A DNA stretch of 64,000 bases from Pyrrhosoma nymphula (taxonomy: Eukaryota; Arthropoda; Insecta; Odonata; Coenagrionidae). The position numbers and the translations under genes are program-made. Below, piece after piece: positions 50,886 through 63,424 of this stretch (position 1 is the first letter of the stretch; every line of letters starts with the position of its first letter). Location: contig OY754329.1 in the NCBI GenBank assembly GCA_963573305.1, positions 79,198,576 through 79,262,575 on the forward strand. Reading direction: 5' to 3'. The notes under the pieces were generated by a model. The model did no database searches, was not told the origin of the DNA, and saw only the letters and a list, made by a program, of their open reading frames with translations.

Positions 50886-51190
50886 GTACCTACCCTGCAA
50901 GCCATCTCAAGGGTTCATGGTAAAAAGTAAGAATACACCAACTATACTACACTATATTGCGGCGTAGGTTTCCGCGGGGCTTTAATGAAGGCTTGTCCAT
51001 TATTCGCGTTTCCACCGCGTTCACAATGAACGCGGAGGGAACCCGAATAATGGACAAGCCTTTATATTACACTATATTCTAATATTTTATTGAAACCGTG
51101 ACCGTTTATGGATTAACTAAACCTCCAAAAACCAGTCAGGATGAGGATTTTAACACCAGCATGCATTACACTACACCATATCTATTTTTT
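50885..51190 (-). mobile_element. Old CR1/L2-like LINE 3' tail, interrupted by a hairpin insertion
   Basis: On the plus strand TACCCTGCAAGCCATCTCAAGGGT matches the complement of the tail of the LINE at 40.5 kb (TACCCCGCAAGCCGCC..GGCGTGTGG). From ACTACACTATATTCTAATA onward it matches a second copy at 61.4 kb over roughly 120 bases. It is therefore the 3' untranslated end of a LINE lying on the minus strand. Positions 50,959-51,078 are a later insertion. Confidence 0.7.
50959..51067. mobile_element. 109-bp foldback insertion with 11-bp target duplication
   Basis: The direct repeat TACACTATATT (50,948-50,958 and 51,068-51,078) flanks the segment; removing one copy and the segment restores a continuous LINE tail as judged from the 61.4-kb copy. 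Inside, arms 50,988-51,023 and 51,027-51,062 form a 36-bp hairpin with only three mismatches and a CAA loop. A 29-bp non-repeated leader, GCGGCGTAGGTTTCCGCGGG and onward, precedes the left arm. The duplication length would suit a Mutator-like mobiliser, but the asymmetric leader is unusual. Confidence 0.75.
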
Positions 51191-51194
51191 CTGG

Positions 51195-52680
51195 TTTCGT
51201 GCAATCGAACGCATATTTTGATGCTCCTACACTGAGAAAATAAATCAATGAATGATTAAGGAAACATGGGATGCTTCTCTTTTTTTAGAAATAAAAATGG
51301 AAAGACAAAGATTAATGATTTTGAAAAACATGACATACCTCTTAATTCATTGAAGAAAAAAATGTAATATAAATGGTAACATTTGGTTAATGTGAGTTAT
51401 CAAACAAGGGAAGAAATGGGCCTTTCTCCTCTTTGTTAAATGCTCCATAAAGCCAACCCTTCATCTCTGCGAGTCAACTTCATGGCCGAGATATCAACCC
51501 CTCTTATCTCAACTCCGCGTTTTTCACCGCAGCATTCGAGTTTACGTTTCTTTTTTGTCATCCGGTCCACCTCACTTGTTCTGCCTCTCACTCCTTAGAA
51601 ACATTGCTGCGGAAGTATCACCCTTCCAATCCCTAGACACCCACCGCATCGCTGCGCATCTAGGGCCGAGAGACCTCTCTTCCCTTTCAAAGAATCCGCC
51701 CATCCCTTCTCTCGGGTGAAATCCGTTCTTCAAAGTATTGGCCAATGCGTTTCTATTTTAAACTTCGAGGAGTAATCAAAATTTACCAGAGAGAAAATAA
51801 TGCTTTCCAAGAATGCTTTAATTCATTGATGGTTCCTGCCAATTATAAACGATGTGAGCATTTTCCTTCAGGTTTCCGCGATTTTTAATAAATTTCTATT
51901 TTATATTTCTGAGCTCCGTCGCGTTTGATTACTTTTATCACGTTTTACGTTTACAATTTACTTTCACAATTCTTTACCTGACGACGTCTTCAGAAGAGAG
52001 GCAAAAAGGTTGTGATAAAAGTGACCAAACGCGATGGGTCCCCGAAATAATATAAAGCAAAATGTTTGCATTCATTCGACTGCTTTCCAAATAAATCCAG
52101 AGCATGATATTCTGTTTAAATTACAAGTGAAGATATGCCAAACAAGATAACACAAGCGGTATGTTTAATTCATGCAACACCCGAAAAAGAAATAAATGCT
52201 AAATACTTATTGAAGAAAATGTACACACCTCATAATTGAAATCAAAGCACTTGTACTTATTTACAATTAATTTTCTAATCATCAAGATTATCTGGCACTC
52301 CACAGAACAATACTACGAGCAGTTACTTCCACAACTCTCCCTATTTATTTCTAACAAAATAAACATGAAAAATCAATAACATATCCCACATCTCGAGCCC
52401 TTGATTGGTTATTAAATACGATTTAATTTAATAGGAAAGCACAGGCAGCTTGCTTTAAAAGTTTAACTTTACCTTTAAAAAAAATTTCCCAAAAATGTAT
52501 TCTCATGAATTCAATATCATTTATACTTAAAGTATATGAATTCAGCTTGTGATGAAAACTACCTGCAATAAGCAGTCTCTGGGCTTCAGCATATAAACAA
52601 TTCAAAGAGTTTTCCCCTGTCTGACGTCACATCTTCAAGCATTCTCTGGCTCCACTATAGTCTATATCAAATATCATTGT
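51195..52680. other. Non-coding spacer
   Basis: AT-rich with a mixed patch at 51,440-51,730. No gene or element ends recognised. Confidence 0.5.
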
Positions 52681-53970
52681 GTTTCGTTTTCCAGCAGTTC
52701 AAGAGCCTTCCCCTTTTACGTGAGAAGGGCCCATCGGAAGGGTGGGAACTTAAGTAGACGTTGTCAAATTACACTGCGAGTAAGGAAAGGTAGGAGTGGG
52801 AGAGTGAAAGGCTTTTGGCTTCCGAAGGGTCAGGCGAAGAATAGCAATAATGTTTGGCAACATGGCACGCAGACGCACGAAGTGACTCCTACGTAACGCT
52901 AGCGCCAGCTGATTTAGGCTTGGCAGCGTTAAGAACTATATTTTACAGCTTCACGTACATTCAACCCCACAGCGATTTGCACTTACAGGCACTACCTTGG
53001 TCCGTAGGGTTGTTGTGGAAACGGGGAATGTACTTGCTCGAAGAAGAAGCAGAAGAGAAGAAAAAGAGTAACGGCCAGCGCCGGCTCGGACCAACTTCCG
53101 AGTGTCAAGAGGGTAGTATAGTGGAGGAACCCCCCCAGATTAACCCTTCCTCCTCCTATACTGAGGTCGCCCCGACCGTGGCCGCCGCCCGAATCCAGCT
53201 CCTTAAATTCCCCTCAAGAGAGGTACATACAGCCGTGGAAGAGAAGAGATAGCCAACTCGACCTGCTCCTCTCTCTTCCACCAAAAACACCAGTCCAGCC
53301 CTCCCGAAAGCCCACGTCTCCAAAAATCCGACTCGCTTCGAGTGGGCCAGCCGGCTTGACCAAAGGGGATCTCGCTCGTCCTCTCGTCCCAACCCTATCC
53401 CACACATGCGTCCTGGGCCCACATTCCCTTTCCCCCCCGAGGATTATGGGAAGAGATGTCCCGACTGAAGGTTAAATGTGGTGTTAGGGGGAGTGCAAAA
53501 GCGGAGGGGGAACATGAAACGGGATGGGCTACGAAGGGAGAGAGACGAGAAAGCACGTCCTCTTCTGCCTTTGAGGCGGAAAGAGGCTATGTGTGTGTAG
53601 CAGCGTAGAGATATCTCCTCACTTCGACCACCCTCAGCCACCCCTCTCCACTCTCACAGTTGGCTCCTTCAAAGCAAGGGAGAGATGGTTAACCAAGGCG
53701 AAGATTTGCTTATGAGCGGCCAGTAGAGAAGAGTGGAGAGGCGGAGATAAGGGAGGCAAGGAACGGAAGAAGAGAGAGGTCACTGTTCCCACGGGGTTTC
53801 TCTGTTCTGTGTGAGTGAAGGGAGAAGGGAGTCGGGAAATTTCTCACAAAGAAGCCGCGGAGCAGGATGAGCGAATTGAAGGGATATGAGAGAGAGACTG
53901 ACTGGACTTCTGCTCCTAGAAGCGATTTGACGATCCAAGCTCAACGAAATTGAATCGCGAGGGATGTAAA
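52680..53970. other. GC-rich, purine/pyrimidine-skewed island
   Basis: The longest frame, 132 codons on the plus strand (52,854-53,252), overlaps minus-strand frames and has no recognised domain; its second half is E/K- then P/S-rich. From about 53,640 to 53,900 the plus strand is G/A-rich. A 5' untranslated exon or promoter of a host gene is conceivable. Confidence 0.35.
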
Positions 53971-56120
53971 CTATTTAGATACACCGTTGGCAAATCGAAT
54001 AAAGGAATTTAATCCATATTCCGTGATAATTTTGCTACTGTTTTCAAGAACATTATTACATAATGAGTATAATGAGCAAAGCATAATCAATTATAAGGTT
54101 CACTTTTTCCACATAAAACTTTAACATTTCATTTCAAACTTTTTCTATATATTTTAGTTTTAAGCCACTCCCTCTATGGTATTTGAACATTTATAAGGTC
54201 CTACGTACGTTCTTTTTAAGAACAAGGCATCACATATGCCATGTTTAATAATGCCACATATTGGAGGTGGCCAAAAAATAATGTAATTTCTTCAGCAAAA
54301 GGTGTATATATCTGCAGTTAAAAGGCGTTTTACGTACCATGGCTCTAACTGTAAAAGAAATTACAAAACGCTTTGAAAGGTTATCAAAATTTGTTCTCAT
54401 CCTTGAATAAAACTTAAGGTATAGCTTCTTACTTTTGAAAGTGAAGAATATTTTTAGCTAAATCAATATTTTTTGTTAAATATTCTTAAAGGTATTAGAG
54501 TGCAAGTGGATAGATGAGTAACGAAATTCTTAAGTATTAGGGTAACAATATTTAATGGCGTAGCGATGTGACAAAAAATTTGATCGTCATCTTATCAAAT
54601 TGTGTTAATTAAATTTAGGCTCAGCTTACTTACCGAGGCATAAAATAGTGCAAGTAACGTAGACGAAATGCGTTTAAGTGTCAGAAAAGATGCCATTGTC
54701 CACTTACTTGTGTGAGAGTAAACGATTACTACTGCTACGAGCAAATAATAAAAATGTTATTTATTCCACTAACTTTCATACAAAACATGCACATAAATTT
54801 ATATTACTATCAAGTAGGTAGTGGACCATACACATATACCTATTACGAGAAGCCTGCTTAGGGGTTATTATCGTTCAGATCTAGCAAATAGGAGCCTGGG
54901 AACGCCTAAATAAAGCAAAATACAACACTTTATTGCAAGAGAGCCCGAAAGTAATATATAAGAAAGATTTTTCGACACAATTGGAGGCAGGGGAACAGGA
55001 AAGGGAATATGCGCTAACTTAGGATTAGGCAGAAGAATAATTTCTTGCCGATGTATACAGCCTTAATTTTAACTACATTAAGGTAACGGTTTCAGGCATC
55101 ACTTGGTGGGATTTATCCATCATGAAGATAGGAAAAGAAAGTACTGCAATTCCACATAAAAATGTATTGTACGGGTATCGCCACAGTGCAGCATCATCAG
55201 GTGCACAGGTCAGCATATTCATTTAACTAAATTCTTTAATATAACTTATAATAATTTTGCTTAACAAATCTCCAATTATTCTATATTTCTATTGAATCAA
55301 CTTTTACTTTTCAATAGTATACGCATGGTAATGCTTTAAAGCAGTATTTTTTATAAGAGTAAAAGTAAAAATTGTGGGATTTATCGTGAGCCTTGACGCA
55401 CGCGGTCGCGATTCGACCCCCATCTGTTCTTGCGACTTTAAACCCCAAGCCTGAACTCACTAACGAGCGGGTGCTCAGAAAATATGACGGGCGAGACGCT
55501 AGAGCCAAGTTCTGCCATTAAATGCCCGCTGTGATATCACCCGGAAAAGGTTAACGCGGGCCGGAAACAAATGAGGGGCGCAGAGTGTCGTCCGACTCGA
55601 CTTCGCGTCGGCGCTCTGATGGGACTCAGTTCTGCAGATACGCAGCGAGTGTTCCCGTGGAGCACGTAAGATTTCGACGTCGTCAAGTCGGCTGACTATC
55701 TCAGTCCTCAACGCGCTGGACGGTAATATAGTCTCGTTTCATCGGGGCTAGTTCCTGGCTGAATTTTCATAACCAAGCACAGACTGTGAGGCAAAATAAC
55801 ACGCGGCAAACCTCCTTATGGATGTGGGGCGAGAAGAAAATTATCACAAAACATTTCCAACATTACATGCTATCAAATTGTTTTACAGATAACGTTGTAG
55901 TTAGTGTATGTTAATGGTTTTAGTACTTTAGAATATGCATGGCGATTTCAGAATTTCGAACGTAAATACGCCATTTGTGTCGTGCTGTTATGAGAGGTGA
56001 GATAATCAATTTTAAAAACAATTTACTTAGCAACTTCTCATTCAAAGCAACCGACCGATTAGTCTCGTTTGACAGTCTTATTGGCAGGTAATACAATTTC
56101 AAAGAATTTGACGAAAAAAT
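53970..56120. other. AT-rich spacer with a GC-rich patch at 55.38-55.83 kb
   Basis: A B-box-like GATTCGACCCC lies near 55,411, but no A box at tRNA spacing was found. Otherwise nothing recognised. Confidence 0.5.
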
Positions 56121-56482
56121 TTGCCTTAACCCGGCGTTACTCGCGCGGGGTGCCCTGAACACCCCACCCTTTTTATCATTGTATAATTTTTTTAGTCTTT
56201 ATTTCATGGATCTCTCTTCTTCAGTAGCTGGAATGTGATATGTTTTCTTTCTAATGACACTAGCATTTTCAGGTATACATAGTAAACAACCTACGTAGTA
56301 GCCTCAAAAGGTGACAATGTTCGTTTTACCCAATTTCCTACGGCCAATGATTACTCCAAACTTCACTGTTTTTTGTTGCAACTGTGTAACTGTGAAATGT
56401 TTGTTACAATATAAAATGAATTCTCGTATTTTACTTTTATCTGCTGGAGGATGCCTCTCAAAACATTTGCTATGTACTCGCT

Positions 56483-56518
56483 CCCGGCGTTACTCGCGCG
56501 GGGTGTCCTGAACACCCC
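56483..56518 (+). repeat. Internal copy of the piggyBac left terminus
   Basis: Thirty-five of 36 bases match 56,130-56,165, including the TIR and the adjacent GGGGTG..CACCCC dyad. It lies 353 bp inside the element. Subterminal repeats of this kind are known transposase-binding sites in piggyBac elements; a nested partial insertion is the alternative. Confidence 0.85.
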
Positions 56519-57034
56519 AGTTGTCTCCGCGCCGTAGACTCTTCGGCATGTGCTTTTTGTGAGGTAGTTTTTTCTTGATATTATCCTACCATTGAACAAT
56601 ATTGATGAAATAGTAAATATATTCATGGTTTACCTATTGGACATAATCTCTTATCTAAATTTCAGGTTTTCAGCTCGAGATGACTACCTACAACGTTTTC
56701 GAAAATATTATTTTATTCATCTCCATATTACCATATATAACTTCATATCGAGTGTAGTAGGTCACCCAGTAAAAGGTCATTACCTAATATTGAAAGTCTA
56801 ATTTTGATACATTTTCCTACTACTAAAATATAATTCAGAAACACGGTTTTTATGAGTTACTACTTTTCACGGTATAATTTCATGTTAGAAAGAATATATT
56901 TTGAGCTAATTGCTTCGAATTCATTCTTGTGTTGGTGCAATGGAACAATGTGTTTGTGTATTTTAATACATATCTACTATTCTTTAGCTAGGGAAATTTA
57001 TTGCAAAATCAAAATTATGCTTTTTTATCTGTAG

Positions 57035-58520
57035 ATGTCGACAAATTTAGAGAAGGAAAGAGAAAGAATAATGAGACTTTTGAATGAATCATCCGATGAA
57101 GAATTGACTGACCCGGGCGATATTTATTCTGATAATTGCGTTGAATCATCTGAACACGACACCGAAACATAGGAGGAGGCTGAAATTTCCGAAATGAACT
57201 GTTCATTAAAAATTACAATATTTTATTGGGGAAGTAAAATACAACTACATGGAGCAAAAAGGAACTGCGCCCCAATGTAAGAACACCAAAATCAAATATA
57301 ATTTCCAAAAATCTTGATTTAAAAGGTAGGAAAGAAAATATCAAGAGCACTATTGATTGCTTTCGATTATCTTTTGATAGGCAAGTGGTAAATACAATTA
57401 CTGTATGCACAAATATTCAAATTCAGCTCGTAGGTGTGAATAATTCGCGTGCGAGAGATGCCAGACCAACTGACGAGGAAGAAATTAAATATTTCATAGG
57501 GCTTCTGCTCTTCAAGGGAACAAATATATATGGGTGACCACATATAAAGAATTGATGGGATCGAGATGGCTTGGGTGCTGGTATATTTTACGAGGCAAAG
57601 AATTGTCAAAGATTCTGTTTTCTTTTGCAGTATCTCAGATTTTATGATATAAAAAGCAGGGTAGAAAGAAAAATTATGCACAAAATTACTCCGACTCGTC
57701 AATGTTTTGGAATGCTGGTGAGAAAGTTTCAGGATAACTATGCCATATCGGAGTACACCACGGTAGATGAGCAATTAGTCGGCTTTAGGGGAAGATCTTC
57801 ATTCATTCAAATTATCCTGTAAGATATGGCTTCAAAATATTGGCATTAGTTGACGATAATGTATTCTATACTTTCAATTTGGAGGTATATGCAGGGAGTC
57901 AACCCGAAGGACCCAACAAAGTAGACAATACTCCTAAAGAGGTGGTGAAGCGCTTAGTGGAACCAATTTTTGGGACGTGGAGAAATGTCACTACTGAAAA
58001 TTGGTTGCTAGTTTTCCCCTTGCAGAAGATTTGTTACAAAGTAAATTGACACTGATGGGAACTATGAAAAAAAAGGAAATGCCACCTCAGATGGTTTTCA
58101 CAAAACAGAGGGACGAGAATAGAAGTCTCTTTGGAATTAGAAAGAGCATGACTATCTTATCTTATATTCCCAAAAAAGGTAAAAATATAACTTTTTGGCA
58201 ACGATGATAACGTAAATCCAAGAAGCAAGATGTATAGATCAAATTTCCTACGAGAAATTGCGAGGGAAATGACAAAATCATTTATTAGAAGAAGATCGTA
58301 AATAAATTATCCCAAAGGAACTGAATTACTGATTATTTCAGTGATTCATCAACGTGTGAAAGTTCAACGAAAAAGAGAAAAGGAAAAAATGGTAGATGTT
58401 TTGTATGTCCGAGGAATAAAGACAATAAAGCATAAATGTTCTGTTGCTCATGCGGTAAGTGGATGTGAGCGAAACATATGATGAATATTTGCTACTGTTG
58501 CAATCAGAAAAGGTAATTGA
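57035..58520 (+). pseudogene. piggyBac-family transposase pseudogene (DDE_Tnp_1_7 type)
   Basis: An acidic N-terminal segment starts at 57,035 (MSTNLEKERERIM, SSDEE) and stops at about 57,170. Shifted frames then give a RPTDEEEIKYFIGLLLFKG-like helix, TTVDEQLVGFRGR (first catalytic Asp), LVDDNVFYTFNLEVYAGS, and TENW.. with SFPLAEDLLQSKL. In the last block the usual second catalytic Asp (DNWF) reads as Glu. The third-Asp region is missing, apparently by deletion near 58,195-58,215, because NPRSKMYRSNFLREIAREM follows directly. A C-terminal Cys-rich finger (CFVCPRNKDNK, CCSCGKWM, CYCCNQ) remains near 58,400-58,510, with stops. The deletion, substitution, stops and shifts mean it cannot be active. 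Confidence 0.88.
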
Positions 58521-58809
58521 TCATCTAAGTAACATTGAAGTTAAACTTAAAGTGCCAAAAGTACAATTTGTGATTTATTTTTTTTTTATCTGGACGTTGT
58601 ATTTTTGATACGTTTTGGCAAAATTTGTGAGTACGAGATGACAACGGACTACGGTGCCTATGCCATAATAAAAGTATTATCAGTATTTTATATTCAAAAC
58701 TCTGATAAAGTAATTTACGTAAGAGAACAAAAATGTTCATTGGGATGTCAGGAGCACCCTTCGTGAGTAACCTTGATCGGAAAACGCGCGCGAGTAACGC
58801 CGGGTTGAA

Positions 58810-61410
58810 TCTATCCATTCGGCAGCCTGATTTCCCAGTTTCCAGATCATGACCCGATCAAGCGTGGCATGTAAGAGTTTGCATATGGTTTCTGAAGTCA
58901 ACAGAAAAGAGATTTGCTCCTAGTTTACTAAAAAGATCCAACCTAAATATGAACGTTCAGATAAATATATTCTTTGGACATTCATCGCAGTAATATGTCA
59001 ACTAAATTATTTCCTCATCATAACATCCTCCATTTATCATCTCTTTTTTTATACAGCAAATATTTTAGAAATTGTAATCATATGGATTCATCTTTTGAAT
59101 ATCCGCTCGTAAAGCATTACACTACATGACGAAAACCGAGAATAAGTGAAAATATATTCATTGAATAACGTGTTAAAGTAGCTCAAGAAAAACAATTGTT
59201 CTTCCCGTTGCATTTTATATTAATTAGGGCCCAACATTCCAAGTAATACTTAACTTGTGGTCACTAAATCTCCTCCATTTCACTTAGTACAATTTTGAAT
59301 TCTGAGTCTAGTTCACGTTTATAAGGATTCCGTGGAAATTCGTATGTAGGTTTCATGAGCCATTTTAACAATATTATACTGATTAAGTCCAACCACCCGC
59401 TGAGGTATCTTACATGCGCATTTAAGGCTGTGTATAGGTAGGCTTATTTGCTGCCATCACGCACTTTTTGTAACAAACGTTTAGTTCACCATGCTTTTGA
59501 AACAGACAAATACTCCTATTATTATTTGCATTCTCGATTTATACCATTCTGATTCGCTATGAGCCATTGCACTTTGATTTTTTTGCCTTCTATTTTTCGT
59601 TATGCTTTCAGCTTGGATATTTAAAATTGACAGCAGCAACAAGAAGGAATATGTCATCCACCACTATTATTTAAAGAAAGATGCAATAACGATGTAACAT
59701 CTCGATGAACTCTAGGCCTTTACTCGGCAAACAAATAATTTACATAAGCCTAAGGTCAATCAATAGGTATCAATACTGAAATAACGCAGCCATAAAGCCC
59801 AATCAAAATAATTCGAGCATCAAAAGTTACCACTATATCTACTCATATTGCTTCTTCAAGATAAATTATTTGATTTTCATAGCCACCAAAATCTTTCTAG
59901 CTATGATTTTAACTCTGCGGTTACCCACGAATACATATAACCAACAGGTTAAACCTCAAAACTCACAACTCGCAGGTCAAAATTTTCTTTCTGTGGGTGG
60001 TTCAACTCGCCCAGCTACGGAGAGGAAGGGCTGCTTGGAGAGGTTATTTCTCCCCCTCTCAAGCCAGAGGAATTTTAATTTCAACCCAATAGGAAAATAA
60101 AATGTTTGCCACAAGGTACAAGTCTGATGACAAATACTAATTTTCTCTCCGCATATACTGCGGAAAACCTTAATTCAATTACCAAAAAATATCACATGAA
60201 ATGCTAAGTACAAAACATTAGTCTTTGGTAGGATGATGTATTTTTACATTATCAAACCCATGGAATTAGTTACTAGAAATCCAGAAAATACTATTCGTTT
60301 CATGGGCCATAGTAATAATCTGAACAAAAATTACAAATATATGAACATATCTCACATGTATCATGCGTATCAAAATATATATTTAAAAAATACGCGTTGA
60401 AGTAAAATCGATTCCAACAGCTTATTTTGAGGCAAGGGCAGCTCATGGCGTAGTGTAACCGTTGACGTTCATCAAACTTGAGTTTGGAGATCGTAATTAC
60501 TCTTCATGTACGTCCCAACAATGGAGCTGACAATTTTCCGCTAGTAAATCGAGGAGTTTACCCTAAATTCAGAAATTACGACAGTGTTTCCACATTAAAC
60601 TTTATTTTCATTATTTTGACTCTTGGAATTATTTATTTTGAACAAAAGGAAACTCAAAGATTAGCAGTGCGAGAGGCCTTCTCGTGAGTGCGTGGCCATC
60701 AATAAGGAGTAGTTCGATTTCCTACCTTTAAGCTCATTTTGAACGGAGAATCTAGCTCAAAGTGAATTAATGGTGAAATCACCGATGGTTTGCTGCCATT
60801 TCATTCGTAGACCATTCCGAGATACGACTCGAAGTCTCATCAAATTCTGTGGCAAGATGAAACCGTCCAATCCCAAGAGACATTTCCGACGCCCCACGAA
60901 TGATGATCATCAAAAGTTTTCAGACGGGATATAACCGGATTGAATCGTATATAATCAAACCGATGCCTGTCACATTCAACACAGTAGCCATCACTGAAGA
61001 CTCGGACATCTCTGAATGGCACATCAAGAGACAGCTTTTTATTGAACATAAGACTATATACATGGAACTTACTCATAGGTAGTTGAAATCAAAACTGTTA
61101 TTTTTCTACGAGTTTGTCTTAATTGAACAACACAAAAAAAGTTATTTCAATTATGTTCTATACAGGGAAGCTTTATAAAGTAAATTTCATCAAGAACGTA
61201 GTTTAAAATGGGTTAACATGAACAATTGAGTAACTCAGAAGATGTTCCCCTCACGCCTTAAAATACACATTCGAACTTTGTACACATTCGAAAGTCACTT
61301 CAAAATCGTTCTCTTGCAGATTTTGGCGTCAACCGCGAATGCACATTAGAGCAAAAATTTCAAAGAGGAAAAAATAATTTTTATCCACATATAACCCTGA
61401 AAAATCACCT
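58810..61410. other. AT-rich non-coding spacer
   Basis: No gene recognised. A B-box-like GTTCGATTTCC near 60,713 stands alone. The short overlapping frames at 60,840-61,080 show no known motif. Confidence 0.5.
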
Positions 61411-61411
61411 C

Positions 61412-61570
61412 ATTACCTCAAGGGTGCGTGGCGGGGGGTGGACTTTGACCAGCAATCACTACACTGTATCCTAATAAAGTTATTGAAGCCACGACTATTT
61501 GTGCAATGGCAAAAACCTGCAAATATTTCTCAGAAGTTAAAATTTCACCAAAATGCACTACACTAAGTAT
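61412..61570 (-). mobile_element. Old CR1/L2-like LINE 3' tail, second copy
   Basis: CCTCAAGGGTGCGTGGCGGG on the plus strand is the tail signature. The following ACTACACTGTATCCTAATAA, TTATTGAAGCCACGACT and CACCAAAATGCACTACACTA align with the copy at 50.9-51.2 kb. It lies on the minus strand and has no coding part. It is useful because it lacks the foldback insertion seen in the other copy. Confidence 0.7.
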
Positions 61571-61579
61571 TTAGCTGTA

Positions 61580-62380
61580 TACAACTGTAGTAGCAAAAGG
61601 TTTAATTCACGTAATGTTCTTACATTACTTAAATTCACATCTGCTGTTGACCACAATAACCAATTCGTTACGAGTTTCTCAAAACTGAGATAAATATATT
61701 TTTCTTAGACATAAGAGTTATTTTGTTTGTTGATTATGATTTTAAAAATATAACCAAAACGTTGGCAACATTTGGGAAAACTCCTCGACAGTTATTTAAT
61801 GGTTTAGTTATGCTCATATGTTCGACGTCAACCAGCGTCACACTAATTAATTATGTCGCCTTAGGAGAAGTGCGGCGGAACTTACGTAAAGGAAAGGAAG
61901 AACTCTTTGGAAATCCCTCCTCTTCGTCTCAACCTCATTCTTCTGTCCCTCTTATCTCTTCCCATCCCCGTGAATCAACCCCCAACCCCAATTTTACCCT
62001 CCTACCAGCCCTACCACAAAATGTATACACATCTACCGTGATATAACCTGAGGCGTGATCACGGATCTCCATAACGCGATCGCTCGCTTTATCCTTATTT
62101 TTCAATTGCGTTCATCAGAGAAAAAACGTGAGCGTCACTCCTTAAGTTTTGTTTGGTTCTTTAAATCACTAGGTTCAATAGATGGAGTACGTTCTTAGGA
62201 AACTAAGTGTAAGCAATGCCCTTCCGGAGCGGTATGTGCGTTTGGATAAGGAAAACGACAACGCGTAAGAAAGATACCGTGACCCCACACCTGGGTTATT
62301 GGCTCGAGAATGATGTAAAATGGCAATACCGGTTGCATTAAACATTCATTCGTGGAATGTTGCGAAGAGTTCTTCTTTCC
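61580..62380. other. Non-coding spacer
   Basis: The 107-codon plus frame at 61,723-62,046 becomes S/P/N-rich in its second half and has no recognised domain; not called. Confidence 0.45.
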
Positions 62381-63230
62381 GCTACATACTCTTTGAAGAA
62401 ACCAACGCTGATGTCACCGATTTGTCCTCTCCCTTGCGAAATAAAACGACCCCGTGAAGAAAAGGACCACTGCTCTGTAACTGTCCCCCGTCTTCTCCTG
62501 GCTTAAATCCCCATCCATGATTCCTTCCTCGTCCACATCCCCTCACAACCCGCTCTGTTTCCTCTCACTCTCTGCTCCCTCGTTTCACCCATGTCCTAAT
62601 TTCCACTTTCCCTCAATCACGGGAAAGAACTCGGGAGGAGGGCGAGGGGGAGTGGTCCGAGAAGAAGTGCCGTTACGGACGATGTGGAGGCCTAGGGGGA
62701 AATGAAAATAATTGAGTGAAGCCGTAGGGCGGAGGGAGTGTGTGTGCGAAACTGAAAAGAGTAGAGGAAAAGGGAACGAGAAAGGGAGATAAGGAAGAGA
62801 CGCAGATGAGAGAATGTGTGAGAAGAGGAAGGCCTTCCTGCGCTTGTGGGAGTGAGAGGGAGGGAGAGTAGGATGGAGAAATGGAGAGGGAGAGATTAGA
62901 AATAAGGGCACACGAGATAAAGTGTTCCCTAAAGAGGAAAGCGCGAGAGTGTCGTTGGTTTGGGGGGAGAAAGAGTGAGGTGGGAAACAGCGAGAGATAG
63001 AGAGAGAGAAAGCGGAGTTAGTGGAGCAAACAGCAGTGAAAAGTTAGCGATTGAAGTTGGCGAAGGAAGTCTGCAATGTTGGGAATTGAGGCTGGGGAGT
63101 GGACCGAGAGAGAGCATAAGGGGGAAACAGGAAGAGATGCCAACATTCCCCATTTTTCCGGATTTCCTAAATTTTATTTTTTGCACGGTTCACGGACTGC
63201 TCGAGAGAGTTTAACCCCTCGAAAGCCGGA
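62380..63230. repeat. Pyrimidine-then-purine-rich low-complexity tract
   Basis: About 62,480-62,620 is CT-rich on the plus strand and about 62,630-63,130 is GA-rich, with repeated GAGAGAG and GGGAGGG words. Frames of 60-108 codons on both strands are translations of low-complexity DNA. Confidence 0.6.
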
Positions 63231-63424
63231 GATAATTTAGTAATGTTTACAGTTTAAATGTGATAAACTGCATCAAACAGCAGTATAGGCCCATTACACG
63301 ATGCCATTATTAGTCCGTTGAAGAGCATGCTCCAAATTACATGTTTTAGTTCAGTATTTCCTTACATCCAGGCTTTTAACTGAAGTAACAGAAGCTTGGA
63401 AGTCAAGAACCACTTGAGTTAAAC

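Larger units (their letters stand above)
56130..58804 (+). mobile_element. piggyBac-family transposon, intact ends, dead transposase
   Basis: Both ends carry the perfect 18-bp inverted repeat CCCGGCGTTACTCGCGCG. The left flank is TTAA (56,126-56,129); the right is TTGA (58,805-58,808), a one-base change from the expected TTAA duplication. The left terminal 36 bases, including the dyad GGGGTGCCCTGAACACCCC, recur with one change at 56,483-56,518. A diverged inner copy is also visible near the right end (about 58,742-58,772). A piggyBac-type transposase remnant fills 57,035-58,520. Confidence 0.92.

Noticed and set aside
52854..53252. 132-codon plus-strand open frame
   Set aside because: Overlaps minus-strand frames in a GC-rich island; E/K- and P/S-rich stretches follow base composition, with no recognisable family.
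55400..55425. B-box-like GATTCGACCCC
   Set aside because: No A box at tRNA spacing; other lone B-box-like strings (near 7830, 14,728, 22,522 and 60,713) were rejected for the same reason.
62517..63214. Several 60-108 codon frames in the GA/CT tract
   Set aside because: All are translations of low-complexity purine or pyrimidine DNA.
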